From: an unidentified eubacterium SCB49
GTDB taxonomy: Bacteria > Bacteroidota > Bacteroidia > Flavobacteriales > Flavobacteriaceae
Assembly: GCA_000170815.1 (NCBI GenBank)
Contig: ABCO01000007.1
Coordinates: 1 to 64,000 of the forward strand
DNA length: 64,000 nt
Direction: 5' to 3'
The position numbers were made by a program, and so were the translations under genes. The notes below the pieces were generated by a model. It was not told the origin of the DNA, did no database searches, and saw only the letters and a program-made list of their open reading frames with translations. Shown piece by piece: positions 17,820-26,521 of this stretch. Position 1 is the stretch's first letter, and every line of letters starts with the position of its first letter.

Positions 17820-18701
17820 TTAAATAGTAGCTTTTGCGGTAGCCGCGCTTCTATCAATTTTACGCATCAACCCTTGTAATACATTTCCTGGACCAACCTC
17901 AATAAATTCTGTAGCTCCATCTTTAATCATGTTTTGAATACTCTGTGTCCATTTTACAGGAGCAGTCAACTGAGAGATTAAATTTTTCTGAATTTCTGAA
18001 GGGTCAGTAACTGCAAAGGTGCTTACGTTTTGATAAATAGGGCAGGCTGGTGCCTTAAAAACAGTAGCTTCAATTGCTGCAGCAAGTTCTTCGCGAGCTG
18101 GTTCCATCATTGGGCTATGAAAAGCGCCGCCTACAGGTAGTAATAATGCACGTCTTGCGCCAGCTTCTTTTAATGCTTCGCAAGCTTCGTTTACTGCGCT
18201 AATTTCACCACTAATAACAAGTTGTCCTGGGCAGTTATAGTTTGCAGCGACAACAATACCACTTTGAGCAGCACAAATATCTTCTACAATTTTATCTTCT
18301 AGACCTAATACGGCAGCCATTGTAGATGGTGCAGCTTCACAGGCCTTTTGCATGGCAAGCGCTCTTTTATACACTAGTTGTAATCCGTCTGTAAATGCTA
18401 GCGTTTTATTTGCGACTAATGCAGAGATTTCACCTAAAGAGTGTCCTGCAACCATATCTGGTGTAAAAGCATCTCCCATTACTTCTGCAAGAATTGTAGA
18501 ATGTAAAAATATAGCGGGTTGTGTTACTTTGGTTTCTTTAAGCTCATCTGCTGTACCTTCAAACATTACTTTTATAATGTCAAAACCTAAGGTTTCATTT
18601 GCTATCTGAAATAAGTCTTTAGCTTTTGCAGATGCTTCGTACAAGTCTTGTCCCATTCCTGTGAACTGAGCTCCTTGTCCTGGAAAAATATATGCTTTCA
18701 T
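17820..18701 (-). CDS. fabD: Malonyl-CoA:ACP transacylase
   Basis: 293 residues. It loads malonyl groups onto acyl carrier protein for fatty acid synthesis in the cytoplasm. Seen: FPGQGAQFTGMGQDLY at the N terminus, the nucleophile serine in GHSLGE (about residue 88), the catalytic His in GGAFHSPMM (about 197), and VGPGNVLQGLM near the end. The length fits the family. It is the last of a possible minus-strand run (2TM gene, folA, fabD), 37 bp after folA, and ends at the terminator above. Confidence 0.96.
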   Translation of the reverse strand: MKAYIFPGQGAQFTGMGQDLYEASAKAKDLFQIANETLGFDIIKVMFEGTADELKETKVTQPAIFLHSTILAEVMGDAFTPDMVAGHSLGEISALVANKTLAFTDGLQLVYKRALAMQKACEAAPSTMAAVLGLEDKIVEDICAAQSGIVVAANYNCPGQLVISGEISAVNEACEALKEAGARRALLLPVGGAFHSPMMEPAREELAAAIEATVFKAPACPIYQNVSTFAVTDPSEIQKNLISQLTAPVKWTQSIQNMIKDGATEFIEVGPGNVLQGLMRKIDRSAATAKATI

Positions 18702-18738
18702 GAGTGTTTGTTTTTAATTTAAGGTTGCAAATTTACTT

Positions 18739-19242
18739 CTATTTTCTTTCCCAAGTTTCATAGGTAAAAGCAAAATTATGTTTCTCATCTTTTTCGTGAT
18801 GTGTTTCTGAAATTTTCTCCCATTGAGATTTGTCTATTTCAGGAAAAAAAGTGTCTGCGTCAAATGAGCTATGTACACGAGTGAGTTCTATTTTATCTGC
18901 GACTTCCATCCCAAGATTATAGATCTCACCACCACCAATAATAAAGGGTTGTTCGTCGTGAATTGCTTTTAATAATGCAGCATCTATTGAGGTAGTTACA
19001 AGTACATCTTTTTCTCTTCCTTCAGGTATAGTAGGTGAATATTCTGTGTTACGAGTAATGATAATGTGTAGACGATTAGGTAATGGCTTCGGGAAAGATT
19101 CAAAAGTTTTACGTCCCATGATTATTGGGTGTCCCGTAGTTAGCTTTTTAAATCTTTTAAAATCATCTGGTAAGTGCCAAACAAGATCATTGTCTTTCCC
19201 AAGCTCGTTATTTTCGCCAGCGGCGGCAATCATTGTAATCAT
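18739..19242 (-). CDS. folA: Dihydrofolate reductase
   Basis: 167 residues. It reduces dihydrofolate to tetrahydrofolate with NADPH. Seen: MIAAAGENNELGKDNDLVWHLPDDF with the substrate-binding Asp, the NADPH-site motif MGRKTFES, and IGGGEIY. It begins 1 bp after the stop of the 2TM protein gene, so the two are surely co-transcribed. The thymidylate synthase that produces its substrate is in the same window (thyA), but in a separate unit. Confidence 0.95.
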   Translation of the reverse strand: MITMIAAAGENNELGKDNDLVWHLPDDFKRFKKLTTGHPIIMGRKTFESFPKPLPNRLHIIITRNTEYSPTIPEGREKDVLVTTSIDAALLKAIHDEQPFIIGGGEIYNLGMEVADKIELTRVHSSFDADTFFPEIDKSQWEKISETHHEKDEKHNFAFTYETWERK

Positions 19243-19243
19243 T

Positions 19244-19723
19244 TTATTCTGGTAGTTGGTTTGGATTGTTATTTTTAACTTGAGTCAAAGTGTTGGCATC
19301 ATCACGTGTCATTTCTTTTAAAGCTTCTTGTTCTTTGGCAATTTTGTTCTCGCGAATAGTTACTTCTTGCAATGCCTGTTTTTTTAACTCTGCAACACGA
19401 ACTTCTTGTAATGCTTTTAGTTTTTCAAGTTGTCTGTCTTCCCATTCTTTGCCCATAAACTTGTTGGTGATAAACACGTTAAAAAGATGAATGATCAAAA
19501 AGAAAGCCCAGATAATAATTGCCCAAACATACCAACCTGGTATTAGTAGATCGTGCCCTCTTTTTAAAATGGCATCTAGAACAATAAATAAAATGGAGCC
19601 AGCTAGAAAAAATATAAAATGGCGCATCAACCCTTTTTTCTGAGCAATACGTTTACGTGCATAATCATATTGTTCTCTAGATTCAGAATCTAATTTTTCT
19701 GTTTTTTTATTTTTTGAAAACAT
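19244..19723 (-). CDS. 2TM domain-containing protein
   Basis: 159 residues. A helical N terminus (ARKRIAQKKGLMRHF) leads into two transmembrane helices (about 36-53 and 66-88) separated by a short loop with PGWYVWA, the layout of the 2TM domain family of Bacteroidota. A conserved-looking FITNKFMGKEWEDRQLEKL follows, then a long charged coiled-coil tail rich in Lys/Glu. The family is often found near histidine kinases of the LytS type, but here it heads a unit with folA. Function unknown. Confidence 0.85.
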   Translation of the reverse strand: MFSKNKKTEKLDSESREQYDYARKRIAQKKGLMRHFIFFLAGSILFIVLDAILKRGHDLLIPGWYVWAIIIWAFFLIIHLFNVFITNKFMGKEWEDRQLEKLKALQEVRVAELKKQALQEVTIRENKIAKEQEALKEMTRDDANTLTQVKNNNPNQLPE

Positions 19724-19783
19724 AGTTAGTTATCTTTAGCTATTGTAAAAATAGCTATTATTTACCTTCATTAAGCTCACATT

Positions 19784-20854
19784 ATGGAAGATTTAAAAAA
19801 TGAGTTCCCTGCACTTAATAAACAAATATATTTAAATACAGCGAGTTCTGGTTTGATGTCAAAGTCTCTTTTAAAATGGCGACGCGATCTTGATGAAGAT
19901 ATTTGTAATAACGGCGTTGATTTTATTAAACGTAAACAGATTCCAGAAGACGCACGTGCTAGTGTAGCAAGAATGTTTGATGCAAGTATTTCTGAAACAG
20001 CATTAATCCCTAACTTTTCTTTTGGTTGTAATATTGTGATGGATGGCTTATCACGAGGTCAAAAAATGTTGTTGCTTAAAAATGATTATCCTTCTTTAAG
20101 ATGGCCTGTTGAAACTAGAGATTTTGAAGTGTGCTACGCAAATATTGATGAAAATCTTGAAGATGGTATTTTGCAAGCCATCGAAAAGTATCATCCAGAT
20201 ATTTTTATGTTTAGCATTGTACAGTGGCTTTCTGGTATAAAAATAGATTTTGAATTTTTAAAACAATTAAAAGCGAGGAATCCAAATATGCTTTTAATTG
20301 CAGATGGTACTCAGTATATGGGTACAGCTCCGTTTAGTTTTAAGAACAGCGCGATAGATGTATTAGGGACAAGTTGTTATAAATGGTTATGTGCTGGTTT
20401 TGGTAATGGTTTTATGTTGGTGAAAAATGATGTTCAAGAACGCATTTTTCCTAAAACAATAGGTTTTAACTCTGCAGATACTTTTGAAAGCAAACCCAAA
20501 GACACACGTTTTATTAAATATTTTGAGCCAGGGCATCTAGATTTTATAGCCTTTGGTAGTCTTGATCAGGCTATTAAAAAAGTAGAACAAATAGGAATCG
20601 AGAATATTTCTGAAGCCATTAAAATAAATACTGTCTGTGCTATGGAAGGTCTTGTAGAAAAAGGTCTTTTACCAGAAAAGAGTATGAATAGAAAAGAACA
20701 TTCTTCTATAATAAACTTTACTGGCGACCAGTTGTTGTTTGAAAAACTACAGTCTAAAAATATAGTTTGCTCACCACGAGGCGGTGGTATTAGAGTGAGT
20801 TTTCATTATTATAATTCAATGGATGAAGTAAACGCTTTGTTAGCTGTACTTTAA
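19784..20854 (+). CDS. Class V aminotransferase-fold PLP-dependent enzyme
   Basis: 356 residues. The fold-type I PLP enzyme features are an N-terminal YLNTASSGLMS, ADGTQYMGTAPF (PLP ring-binding Asp), and the PLP lysine in SCYKWLCAGFGNGFM (about residue 208). This class includes cysteine desulfurases, isopenicillin-N epimerase-like enzymes and the C-S lyase EgtE. It is convergent with DUF427-egtD-egtB and its stop codon abuts the DUF427 stop with no spacer. A role as EgtE-like sulfoxide lyase in ergothioneine synthesis is an inference from this position only. No catalytic Cys like that of the desulfurases was noticed, but the alignment was not done. Confidence 0.85.
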   Translation: MEDLKNEFPALNKQIYLNTASSGLMSKSLLKWRRDLDEDICNNGVDFIKRKQIPEDARASVARMFDASISETALIPNFSFGCNIVMDGLSRGQKMLLLKNDYPSLRWPVETRDFEVCYANIDENLEDGILQAIEKYHPDIFMFSIVQWLSGIKIDFEFLKQLKARNPNMLLIADGTQYMGTAPFSFKNSAIDVLGTSCYKWLCAGFGNGFMLVKNDVQERIFPKTIGFNSADTFESKPKDTRFIKYFEPGHLDFIAFGSLDQAIKKVEQIGIENISEAIKINTVCAMEGLVEKGLLPEKSMNRKEHSSIINFTGDQLLFEKLQSKNIVCSPRGGGIRVSFHYYNSMDEVNALLAVL

Positions 20855-21136
20855 TTATTCGCTAATTTCAACACCTTTCCAGAATGCTACATAACCTTCA
20901 ATGGCTTTTGCAGCGTGTGAAGTTTTAGGGTAATACCAAGCTGCGTCTTTATTTTCTGCTCCATTTACGTCTAACGAAAAATAAGAAGCAACACCTTTCC
21001 AAGGACAATTAGATTGTGTCTCACTGTGTTTAAAAAATTCTTGGTTAATGCTGTTTGCTGGAAAATAATGGTTGTTTTCAATGACAACGGTATTGTCGCT
21101 TTCTGCGATGATTTGATTGTTCCAAGTTGCTTTCAT
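20855..21136 (-). CDS. DUF427 domain-containing protein
   Basis: 93 residues covering a whole DUF427 domain. Seen: AESDNTVVIENNHYFP, the family signature SNCPWKGVASYFSL, and AAWYYPKTSHAAKAIEGYVAFW. Biochemical function not established. It lies 50 bp downstream of egtD in the same direction and is probably in the egtB-egtD operon. There is no gap or terminator between it and the convergent aminotransferase-fold gene. Confidence 0.92.
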   Translation of the reverse strand: MKATWNNQIIAESDNTVVIENNHYFPANSINQEFFKHSETQSNCPWKGVASYFSLDVNGAENKDAAWYYPKTSHAAKAIEGYVAFWKGVEISE

Positions 21137-21186
21137 AGTAGGGTTTGTTTTTTTAAATTGTCTTTGTGTGATGTTGAAATAGACTG

Positions 21187-22155
21187 TTATTTAGTGAAGA
21201 CATAGTTTTTATAATATCCCTTACTGTCAGTAAAATCTTTTGCGATTTTTAATCCAGCTTCATTGGCGAGCCAAGCTACTGTTTCATCATCATATTTTTG
21301 TGATATTTCTACGTGAATAGTTTCCCAAGGTTTAAAATTGATGGTTAAATCTATTGCCTCTATATGTACTTTTTGTTCTTCTGTCGCTACTAAATAACTT
21401 TTTGCTGTTCCCGATTCTGGGTCGTAATATTCCCAATGTTTAAAAAGATTTATGTCAAAATCTGCTCCCAGTTCGGAGTTGATTCTAAGTAATATGTTTT
21501 TGTTAAATGCAGCTGTAATACCTTCTGGGTCATTATATGCATCTAGTATTGTTTGAGGGTTTTTCTTTTGGTCAAAGCCCATAAAAAGAACGTCACCTTT
21601 GTTCATCGTATCCTTTAATTGTGTCAAAAATTCAATGGCACGAGGATGTAAAAGATTTCCTATGTTAGATCCTAACACCATAATTGCTTTCTTTCTGGTG
21701 TCTAGTTTCTTTAATCTTTCAAGTACTTCAAAGTATTCTCCTTTCTCTGCATCAACAGTTAAGTTAGAGATTTCTTTTGCAAGAGTTTCTGATAAAGAGT
21801 CAATAGCATTCTGGCTTATGTCTATTGGTTTATAAACAAAATTATAGTCGTTGTTTACCAAATGTTTTAGTAAGACCTTAGTTTTTTTTCCATCTCCAGC
21901 CCCTAGCTCAATAAGGTCAAAACCTTTAGTAGATTCGTTAAATATTTTTGCAATTTCAGCAGTGTGAATAGATAGTATTTCAAACTCACAATCTGTCAAG
22001 TAATATGACGGCATTGCCATGATATCTTGAAAAAGTTTATCGCCTTTCTTATCGTAAATGTATTTTGAAGAAAGGTATTTTAGCTCATTTGTTAAGCCTT
22101 CGTATACTTCTCTTTTAAAAGAAGTATTTAGTTTTTGTGATATTTCCGTAGTCAT
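21187..22155 (-). CDS. egtD: L-histidine N-alpha-methyltransferase
   Basis: 322 residues. It trimethylates histidine to hercynine with S-adenosylmethionine, the first step of ergothioneine synthesis. Seen: QDIMAMPSYYLTDCEFEIL near the N terminus, the SAM site ELGAGDGKKTKVLL, LGSNIGNL, and GFDQKKNP, as in the EgtD family. The start overlaps the egtB stop by one base (TAATG), implying translational coupling. Together with egtB it forms the minimal hercynine-to-sulfoxide pathway. Confidence 0.93.
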   Translation of the reverse strand: MTTEISQKLNTSFKREVYEGLTNELKYLSSKYIYDKKGDKLFQDIMAMPSYYLTDCEFEILSIHTAEIAKIFNESTKGFDLIELGAGDGKKTKVLLKHLVNNDYNFVYKPIDISQNAIDSLSETLAKEISNLTVDAEKGEYFEVLERLKKLDTRKKAIMVLGSNIGNLLHPRAIEFLTQLKDTMNKGDVLFMGFDQKKNPQTILDAYNDPEGITAAFNKNILLRINSELGADFDINLFKHWEYYDPESGTAKSYLVATEEQKVHIEAIDLTINFKPWETIHVEISQKYDDETVAWLANEAGLKIAKDFTDSKGYYKNYVFTK

Positions 22156-23318
22156 TATTTTGCGAGTCTAATACCGGTATATTGCCAGCGTAAATTTGTT
22201 TGAAAAAAATTGCGATACGTATATCGCGTGTGGTTACTAGGCGTGGCAATAGAGCCTCCTCTTAGTACTTTTTGGTTTACCATAAATTTACCATTGTATT
22301 CTCCAATGGCACCTGGTGGTTTTTTGTAGTTAGGGTAGGGTAGATATGCGCTTTCTGTCCATTCCCATCGTTGTCCCCAATTAAATTTTTCTTGCGCAGC
22401 CTCCCATTCAAACTCTGTTGCAAGGCGACAGCCTTTGTATTGCGCATAGGCAAATGCTTCAAAATAAGAGATATGCGTAACAGGTGTTTTAGGATCTACC
22501 TTTTGCAAACCATTTAATGTGTAATGATGCCAAATTCCATCTACTTTATGCCAATACATGGGTTGCGTGATACTGTTTGTATTTATCCAGTCCCAAGCTT
22601 CTGCGTGCCATAAATTGTGGTCTTTATATCCGTTATTGTCTATAAATTCTATGTAGTCACCATTAGTTACTAAGTTGCTTGCAATTTCATAGTTATGTAA
22701 ATAAACTTTGTGTCTACCTAACTCGTTATCATAATGAAATTGTGTGATGTCTTTATGTCCTATTTCATAAATTCCTTCTTCCATTTTAATCCAATCTGAG
22801 TTGTTTGATTGGACTTTATGTTCTAAAATAGCGTCGTTATAGTTTGGTAAAAGTGGGTTGTTACCTAAAATATATTTTATGTCTGTAAGAAGTAATTCTT
22901 GATGTTGTTTCTCGTGATGTATTCCAATTAGCACGAGCGATTTTAGTTCTTCAGAACTATTATTGCTTAATAGCTCTTCCATTTCTTTTGTGACATAAGT
23001 GCGGTACTCATATACTTTTGCTACACTTGGTCGTGATAGATTACCACGATCACTGCGTACTACTCTCTTGCCTACAGTTTCATAATAACTATTGAATACA
23101 AAGGCAAAATCCTTATTAAAAAGCTGGTAGTTGTTTTTGTATTTTTTTAGAATGAATTCTTCAAAAAACCAAGTGCTGTGTCCTAGATGCCATTTTGGTG
23201 GCGAAACATCTGCGATTGGTTGTACTACATAATCCTCTATTTCTAATGGCTCGCATAATAGTTCTGTTTCCTGACGTGTTTCAGAAAAAAAAGTAATGAG
23301 TTTGTCTTTTTTGGTCAT
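22155..23318 (-). CDS. egtB: Ergothioneine biosynthesis sulfoxide synthase EgtB
   Basis: 387 residues. A non-haem iron enzyme that joins a thiol donor to hercynine with oxygen. Seen: an N-terminal DinB-like domain with the iron-binding histidines in HLGHSTWFFEE and HHEKQHQE, and a C-terminal FGE-sulfatase-like domain with ATEFEWEAA, WEWTES, VLRGGS and TYRNFF. It is a little shorter than mycobacterial EgtB. No egtA or egtC was seen, so the donor may be cysteine rather than gamma-glutamylcysteine; this is inference. Its ATG directly follows the T-run of a terminator-type hairpin, which could regulate it. Confidence 0.92.
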   Translation of the reverse strand: MTKKDKLITFFSETRQETELLCEPLEIEDYVVQPIADVSPPKWHLGHSTWFFEEFILKKYKNNYQLFNKDFAFVFNSYYETVGKRVVRSDRGNLSRPSVAKVYEYRTYVTKEMEELLSNNSSEELKSLVLIGIHHEKQHQELLLTDIKYILGNNPLLPNYNDAILEHKVQSNNSDWIKMEEGIYEIGHKDITQFHYDNELGRHKVYLHNYEIASNLVTNGDYIEFIDNNGYKDHNLWHAEAWDWINTNSITQPMYWHKVDGIWHHYTLNGLQKVDPKTPVTHISYFEAFAYAQYKGCRLATEFEWEAAQEKFNWGQRWEWTESAYLPYPNYKKPPGAIGEYNGKFMVNQKVLRGGSIATPSNHTRYTYRNFFQTNLRWQYTGIRLAK

Positions 23319-23323
23319 AAAAA

Positions 23324-23355
23324 AAAGTGTCTGGACATTTTAGTCGAGACACTTT
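23324..23355 (-). terminator. Terminator-type hairpin directly before egtB
   Basis: On the minus strand a 9-bp perfect stem AAAGTGTCT/AGACACTTT with a 14-nt loop is followed by eight T residues, immediately before the egtB ATG (23318). It lies 46 bp past the end of the TonB C-terminal-domain gene and would end that transcript, or act as an attenuator for egtB if transcription starts upstream of it. Confidence 0.75.
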
Positions 23356-23401
23356 AAAGATACTTAATTGAAAAGTATATTTTCTTAAAGGAATGTTTAA
23401 A

Positions 23402-23830
23402 TTATTTTCCCGTTTTAAAGTTAAAAGGGACCTTGTATTTAATTGCGCGTGGTTTTCCACCTAACATTCCAGGTTTCATTTGAGGGATTAACATAATGTT
23501 GCGTCGTGCTTCTTCTTGTAACCCTTTGTTTCCTCCAGTGATACTTTGTATTTCAGGTAATCCTTCTTCGTTGATAACAAAATCTACAATTACTTTACCT
23601 TGTATATTGTTTTTGTATTCTTCTGCAGGGTATTTAAAGTTAGTAGAAATATGTTGGCTTAGATTGCTGTTAAAGCAAGATTTTAAAGCAGCTTTAGATC
23701 CAGTACAACCTGGCCAAACAGGTGCAATTTCTACCATTGTTAGTGTGTTTCCTTTCATGTCACCCCATTCTTCTTGAGCGAAGGTTGCGGTAGATAATAC
23801 AAGGGCAAAAAGGAGTAGTATATTTTTCAT
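23402..23830 (-). CDS. Energy transducer TonB C-terminal domain protein
   Basis: 142 residues. A signal peptide (1-18, ending TATFAQ) leads into a short linker and a TonB C-terminal-like domain (about 75-140: GKVIVDFVINEEGLPEIQSI, then a KPGMLGGKPRAIKYKVPFNF strand). There is no N-terminal membrane anchor as in true TonB, so it is a periplasmic single-domain variant of a kind common in Bacteroidota. A Cys pair in PGCTGSKAALKSC may form a disulfide. It follows thyA by 11 bp in the same direction. Confidence 0.88.
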   Translation of the reverse strand: MKNILLLFALVLSTATFAQEEWGDMKGNTLTMVEIAPVWPGCTGSKAALKSCFNSNLSQHISTNFKYPAEEYKNNIQGKVIVDFVINEEGLPEIQSITGGNKGLQEEARRNIMLIPQMKPGMLGGKPRAIKYKVPFNFKTGK

Positions 23831-23841
23831 TATTTAAGGGT

Positions 23842-24666
23842 TTAAATTGCAACGGCACCTTTAATGTGCGGATGCGGGTTATAATCTGTTAATGTGAAAC
23901 TATCAAAAGTAAAGCCAAATATATCTTTTATATCGGGATTTAAAGTCATTTTCGGTAAAGGGCGGATATCTCTAGATAATTGAAGTTCAATTTGTTCCAT
24001 ATGATTGCTGTAAATATGAGCGTCACCAAAGGTGTGGATAAAATCTCCTGCTTCATAACCACATACTTGTGCCATCATCATTGTTAATAATGCATAAGAT
24101 GCAATATTAAACGGTACGCCTAAAAAGATATCTGCACTACGTTGGTATAACTGACAAGATAACTTGCCGTCTGCAACATAAAATTGGAAAAATGCGTGAC
24201 AGGGCGGTAATGCGGCTTTTCCGTTTGCTACGTTTTCAGAAAAAGGTTTGCTTGTGTCTGGCATCACACTTGGATTCCAGGCGCTCACCATCATTCTTCG
24301 ACTATCCGGATTGTTTTTTAAAGTCTCAATGATATCTGCAATTTGGTCTATGCCTTCGCTATTCCAGTTGCGCCATTGGTGTCCATAGACAGGGCCTAAG
24401 TTACCATTTTCATCTGCCCATTCATTCCAGATACGTACACCGTTTTCTTTTAAATATTCAATATTAGTATCTCCTTTTAAAAACCAAAGGAGTTCATAGA
24501 TTATTGATTTTAAGTGTACTTTTTTTGTGGTAACCATTGGAAAACCTTCGCTAAGGTCAAAACGCATCTGGTAGCCAAACACACTTTTTGTGCCTGTGCC
24601 TGTGCGATCAGCTTTTAGCGTACCTTCTTTAAGTACATGTTTTAATAAGTCGTGATATTGTTTCAT
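23842..24666 (-). CDS. thyA: Thymidylate synthase
   Basis: 274 residues from the ATG at 24666. It makes dTMP from dUMP using methylene-tetrahydrofolate. Seen: [24 protein letters not shown], the active-site Cys in [11 protein letters not shown] (about residue 156), [20 protein letters not shown], and a C terminus ending IKGAVAI, where the last residues close the active site. A longer frame starts 13 codons upstream but adds residues not seen in the family. Confidence 0.96.
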   Translation of the reverse strand: MKQYHDLLKHVLKEGTLKADRTGTGTKSVFGYQMRFDLSEGFPMVTTKKVHLKSIIYELLWFLKGDTNIEYLKENGVRIWNEWADENGNLGPVYGHQWRNWNSEGIDQIADIIETLKNNPDSRRMMVSAWNPSVMPDTSKPFSENVANGKAALPPCHAFFQFYVADGKLSCQLYQRSADIFLGVPFNIASYALLTMMMAQVCGYEAGDFIHTFGDAHIYSNHMEQIELQLSRDIRPLPKMTLNPDIKDIFGFTFDSFTLTDYNPHPHIKGAVAI

Positions 24667-24789
24667 GTGTGTTTTCTTCTGAAATGCTAAAAATATAAAA
24701 TCCATTACTTAAAGCCGAATAACTTGACTTTAATTCTTGAACCACTTCTTTAAATTTAAAACTAAAACAGCTTGATAGTGGTACTTTCT

Positions 24790-26499
24790 TTATCCAATTA
24801 TCATTCCGGCAATTGCTGCAGATATTAATGAGGCAATTGACCCGCCTAGTAAAGCTTTTAAGCCAAGTTTTGAAAGTGACTTACGTTGTCCAGGTGCTAA
24901 AGACCCAATACCTCCTATTTGAATACCAATAGAAGCAAAATTAGCGAAACCACAAAGCATATAAGTTGCCATGATTATAGATTTCTCATAATTAAGATGC
25001 AGCGCATTACTTGTGTCTTTTAATTCTGCTAACTGTATGTAGCCTACAAATTCACTAGCGGCAAGTTTTATTCCTAGAAGTTGTCCCATCATCATCATAT
25101 CTTCTTCTGCAACTCCTATTAGCCACATAAGTGGGGCAAAAATAGTACCTAAGATAGCTTCAAGTGATAAACTAGGATAATCAGTGTTTGCAGCCATCCA
25201 GGCATTTATTGGTGTTAGGTCTCCAACCCAACCTAGTATGCCGTTAAACATAGCTATAAAGGCTACAAAAACAAGTAGCATAGCACCTACATTTACAGCT
25301 AAACGTAGTCCTTCTGTAGTACCATTTGCAATAGCATCAAGAATGTTAGAACCTATTTTTTCTGTAGATACGGCTACTTCTGTATTAATTTCTTCTGTTT
25401 GAGGATATAATATTTTTGAAATAACAATAGCACCAGGGGCTGCCATAACAGATGCTGCAAGTAAGTGTTTTGCAAAAACTAATCTTAATACAGGGTCATC
25501 TCCACCTAAAAAACCAATGTAAGCAGCTAAAACGGCTCCAGCTACTGTAGCCATACCACCCACCATGACTAAGAGTATTTCACTCTTTGTCATTTTTTCT
25601 AGATAAGCTTTGATGAGTAATGGTGCTTCGGTTTGGCCTAGAAAGATATTACCCGCTACACTTAAGCTTTCTGCACCAGATATTTTTAAAACTTTTGATA
25701 ATAGCCATCCAAAGGCTTGTACAACTTTTTGAATAACACCAAGGTAAAATAATACAGAGGTTAAAGCTGAAAAGAATATGATTGTAGGTAAAACTTGGAA
25801 AGCAAATATGAATCCAAATGTATCCATATCTACAACTAAACCTTCAAATAAAAATTTACTTCCTGCTCTTGTAAAACCTAAGATGCTTATGAATACTCCA
25901 CCTATAGCTTCAAAAATAGATTGAATAAATGCTATTTTAAGTACGCCAATAGCAATGATTAATTGAAGTGCTAGACCTAAACCAACCGTACGCCAGTTAA
26001 TAGCTTTTCTATTAGAACTAAATAAAAAGGCGATAAATAATAGAGTTACCATCCCTAAAACTCCACGCCATAAGCTATTAAATGAAAATCCTTGAGAAGG
26101 GATAACCTTTACTTCATTAGTCGTATCGACGTTTGTTACAGCTTTTTGAGTGTCTACGGTAAATGACATTTTAATGTCACCTTTAGAGAATACTAATGTT
26201 GTGTCTGAGAGTTTACTTACTCTATACCTGTTAATTGTATTGTCTGGATCAGAGTGGAAAAATATGACTAAATTATCTTGGTAAATGTAATCTCCGGTAG
26301 TAGTGGTGTTTCTGTTTTCAGTTGAGAAAGAGAAAGTCCCATCTTCTAGGGCAAGCTTCTTTTTTGTTTCGGGAATTTTATAAATAGAATCTCCATCTGT
26401 AGTCGTCATCGAGACAAAATTCCAATCTCGTTCTATAGTTTGTCCTTGTGCAAAGACAAATGAAAAAATAGCAAGAGCACAAATAAGTAAGTTACGCAT
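24790..26499 (-). CDS. Concentrative nucleoside transporter (NupC/CNT) with N-terminal periplasmic domain
   Basis: 569 residues, against about 400 usual for NupC-type proteins. Residues 1-19 look like a signal peptide (FSFVFAQGQT), about 20-130 form a beta-rich lipocalin-like domain (IERDWNFVSMTTTDGDSIYK, NLVIFF), and a membrane region starts at about 140. The transport core has FQVLPTIIFFSALTSVL, the hallmark GQTEAPLLIKAY, and CGFANFASIGIQIGG. Known for the family: sodium- or proton-coupled nucleoside uptake at the inner membrane. The N-terminal domain would be outside the cytoplasm and might help capture ligand; that is inference. The DUF151 gene lies 22 bp upstream. Confidence 0.9.
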   Translation of the reverse strand: MRNLLICALAIFSFVFAQGQTIERDWNFVSMTTTDGDSIYKIPETKKKLALEDGTFSFSTENRNTTTTGDYIYQDNLVIFFHSDPDNTINRYRVSKLSDTTLVFSKGDIKMSFTVDTQKAVTNVDTTNEVKVIPSQGFSFNSLWRGVLGMVTLLFIAFLFSSNRKAINWRTVGLGLALQLIIAIGVLKIAFIQSIFEAIGGVFISILGFTRAGSKFLFEGLVVDMDTFGFIFAFQVLPTIIFFSALTSVLFYLGVIQKVVQAFGWLLSKVLKISGAESLSVAGNIFLGQTEAPLLIKAYLEKMTKSEILLVMVGGMATVAGAVLAAYIGFLGGDDPVLRLVFAKHLLAASVMAAPGAIVISKILYPQTEEINTEVAVSTEKIGSNILDAIANGTTEGLRLAVNVGAMLLVFVAFIAMFNGILGWVGDLTPINAWMAANTDYPSLSLEAILGTIFAPLMWLIGVAEEDMMMMGQLLGIKLAASEFVGYIQLAELKDTSNALHLNYEKSIIMATYMLCGFANFASIGIQIGGIGSLAPGQRKSLSKLGLKALLGGSIASLISAAIAGMIIG

Positions 26500-26521
26500 A
26501 AGACTAAAGATAGGTTATATT

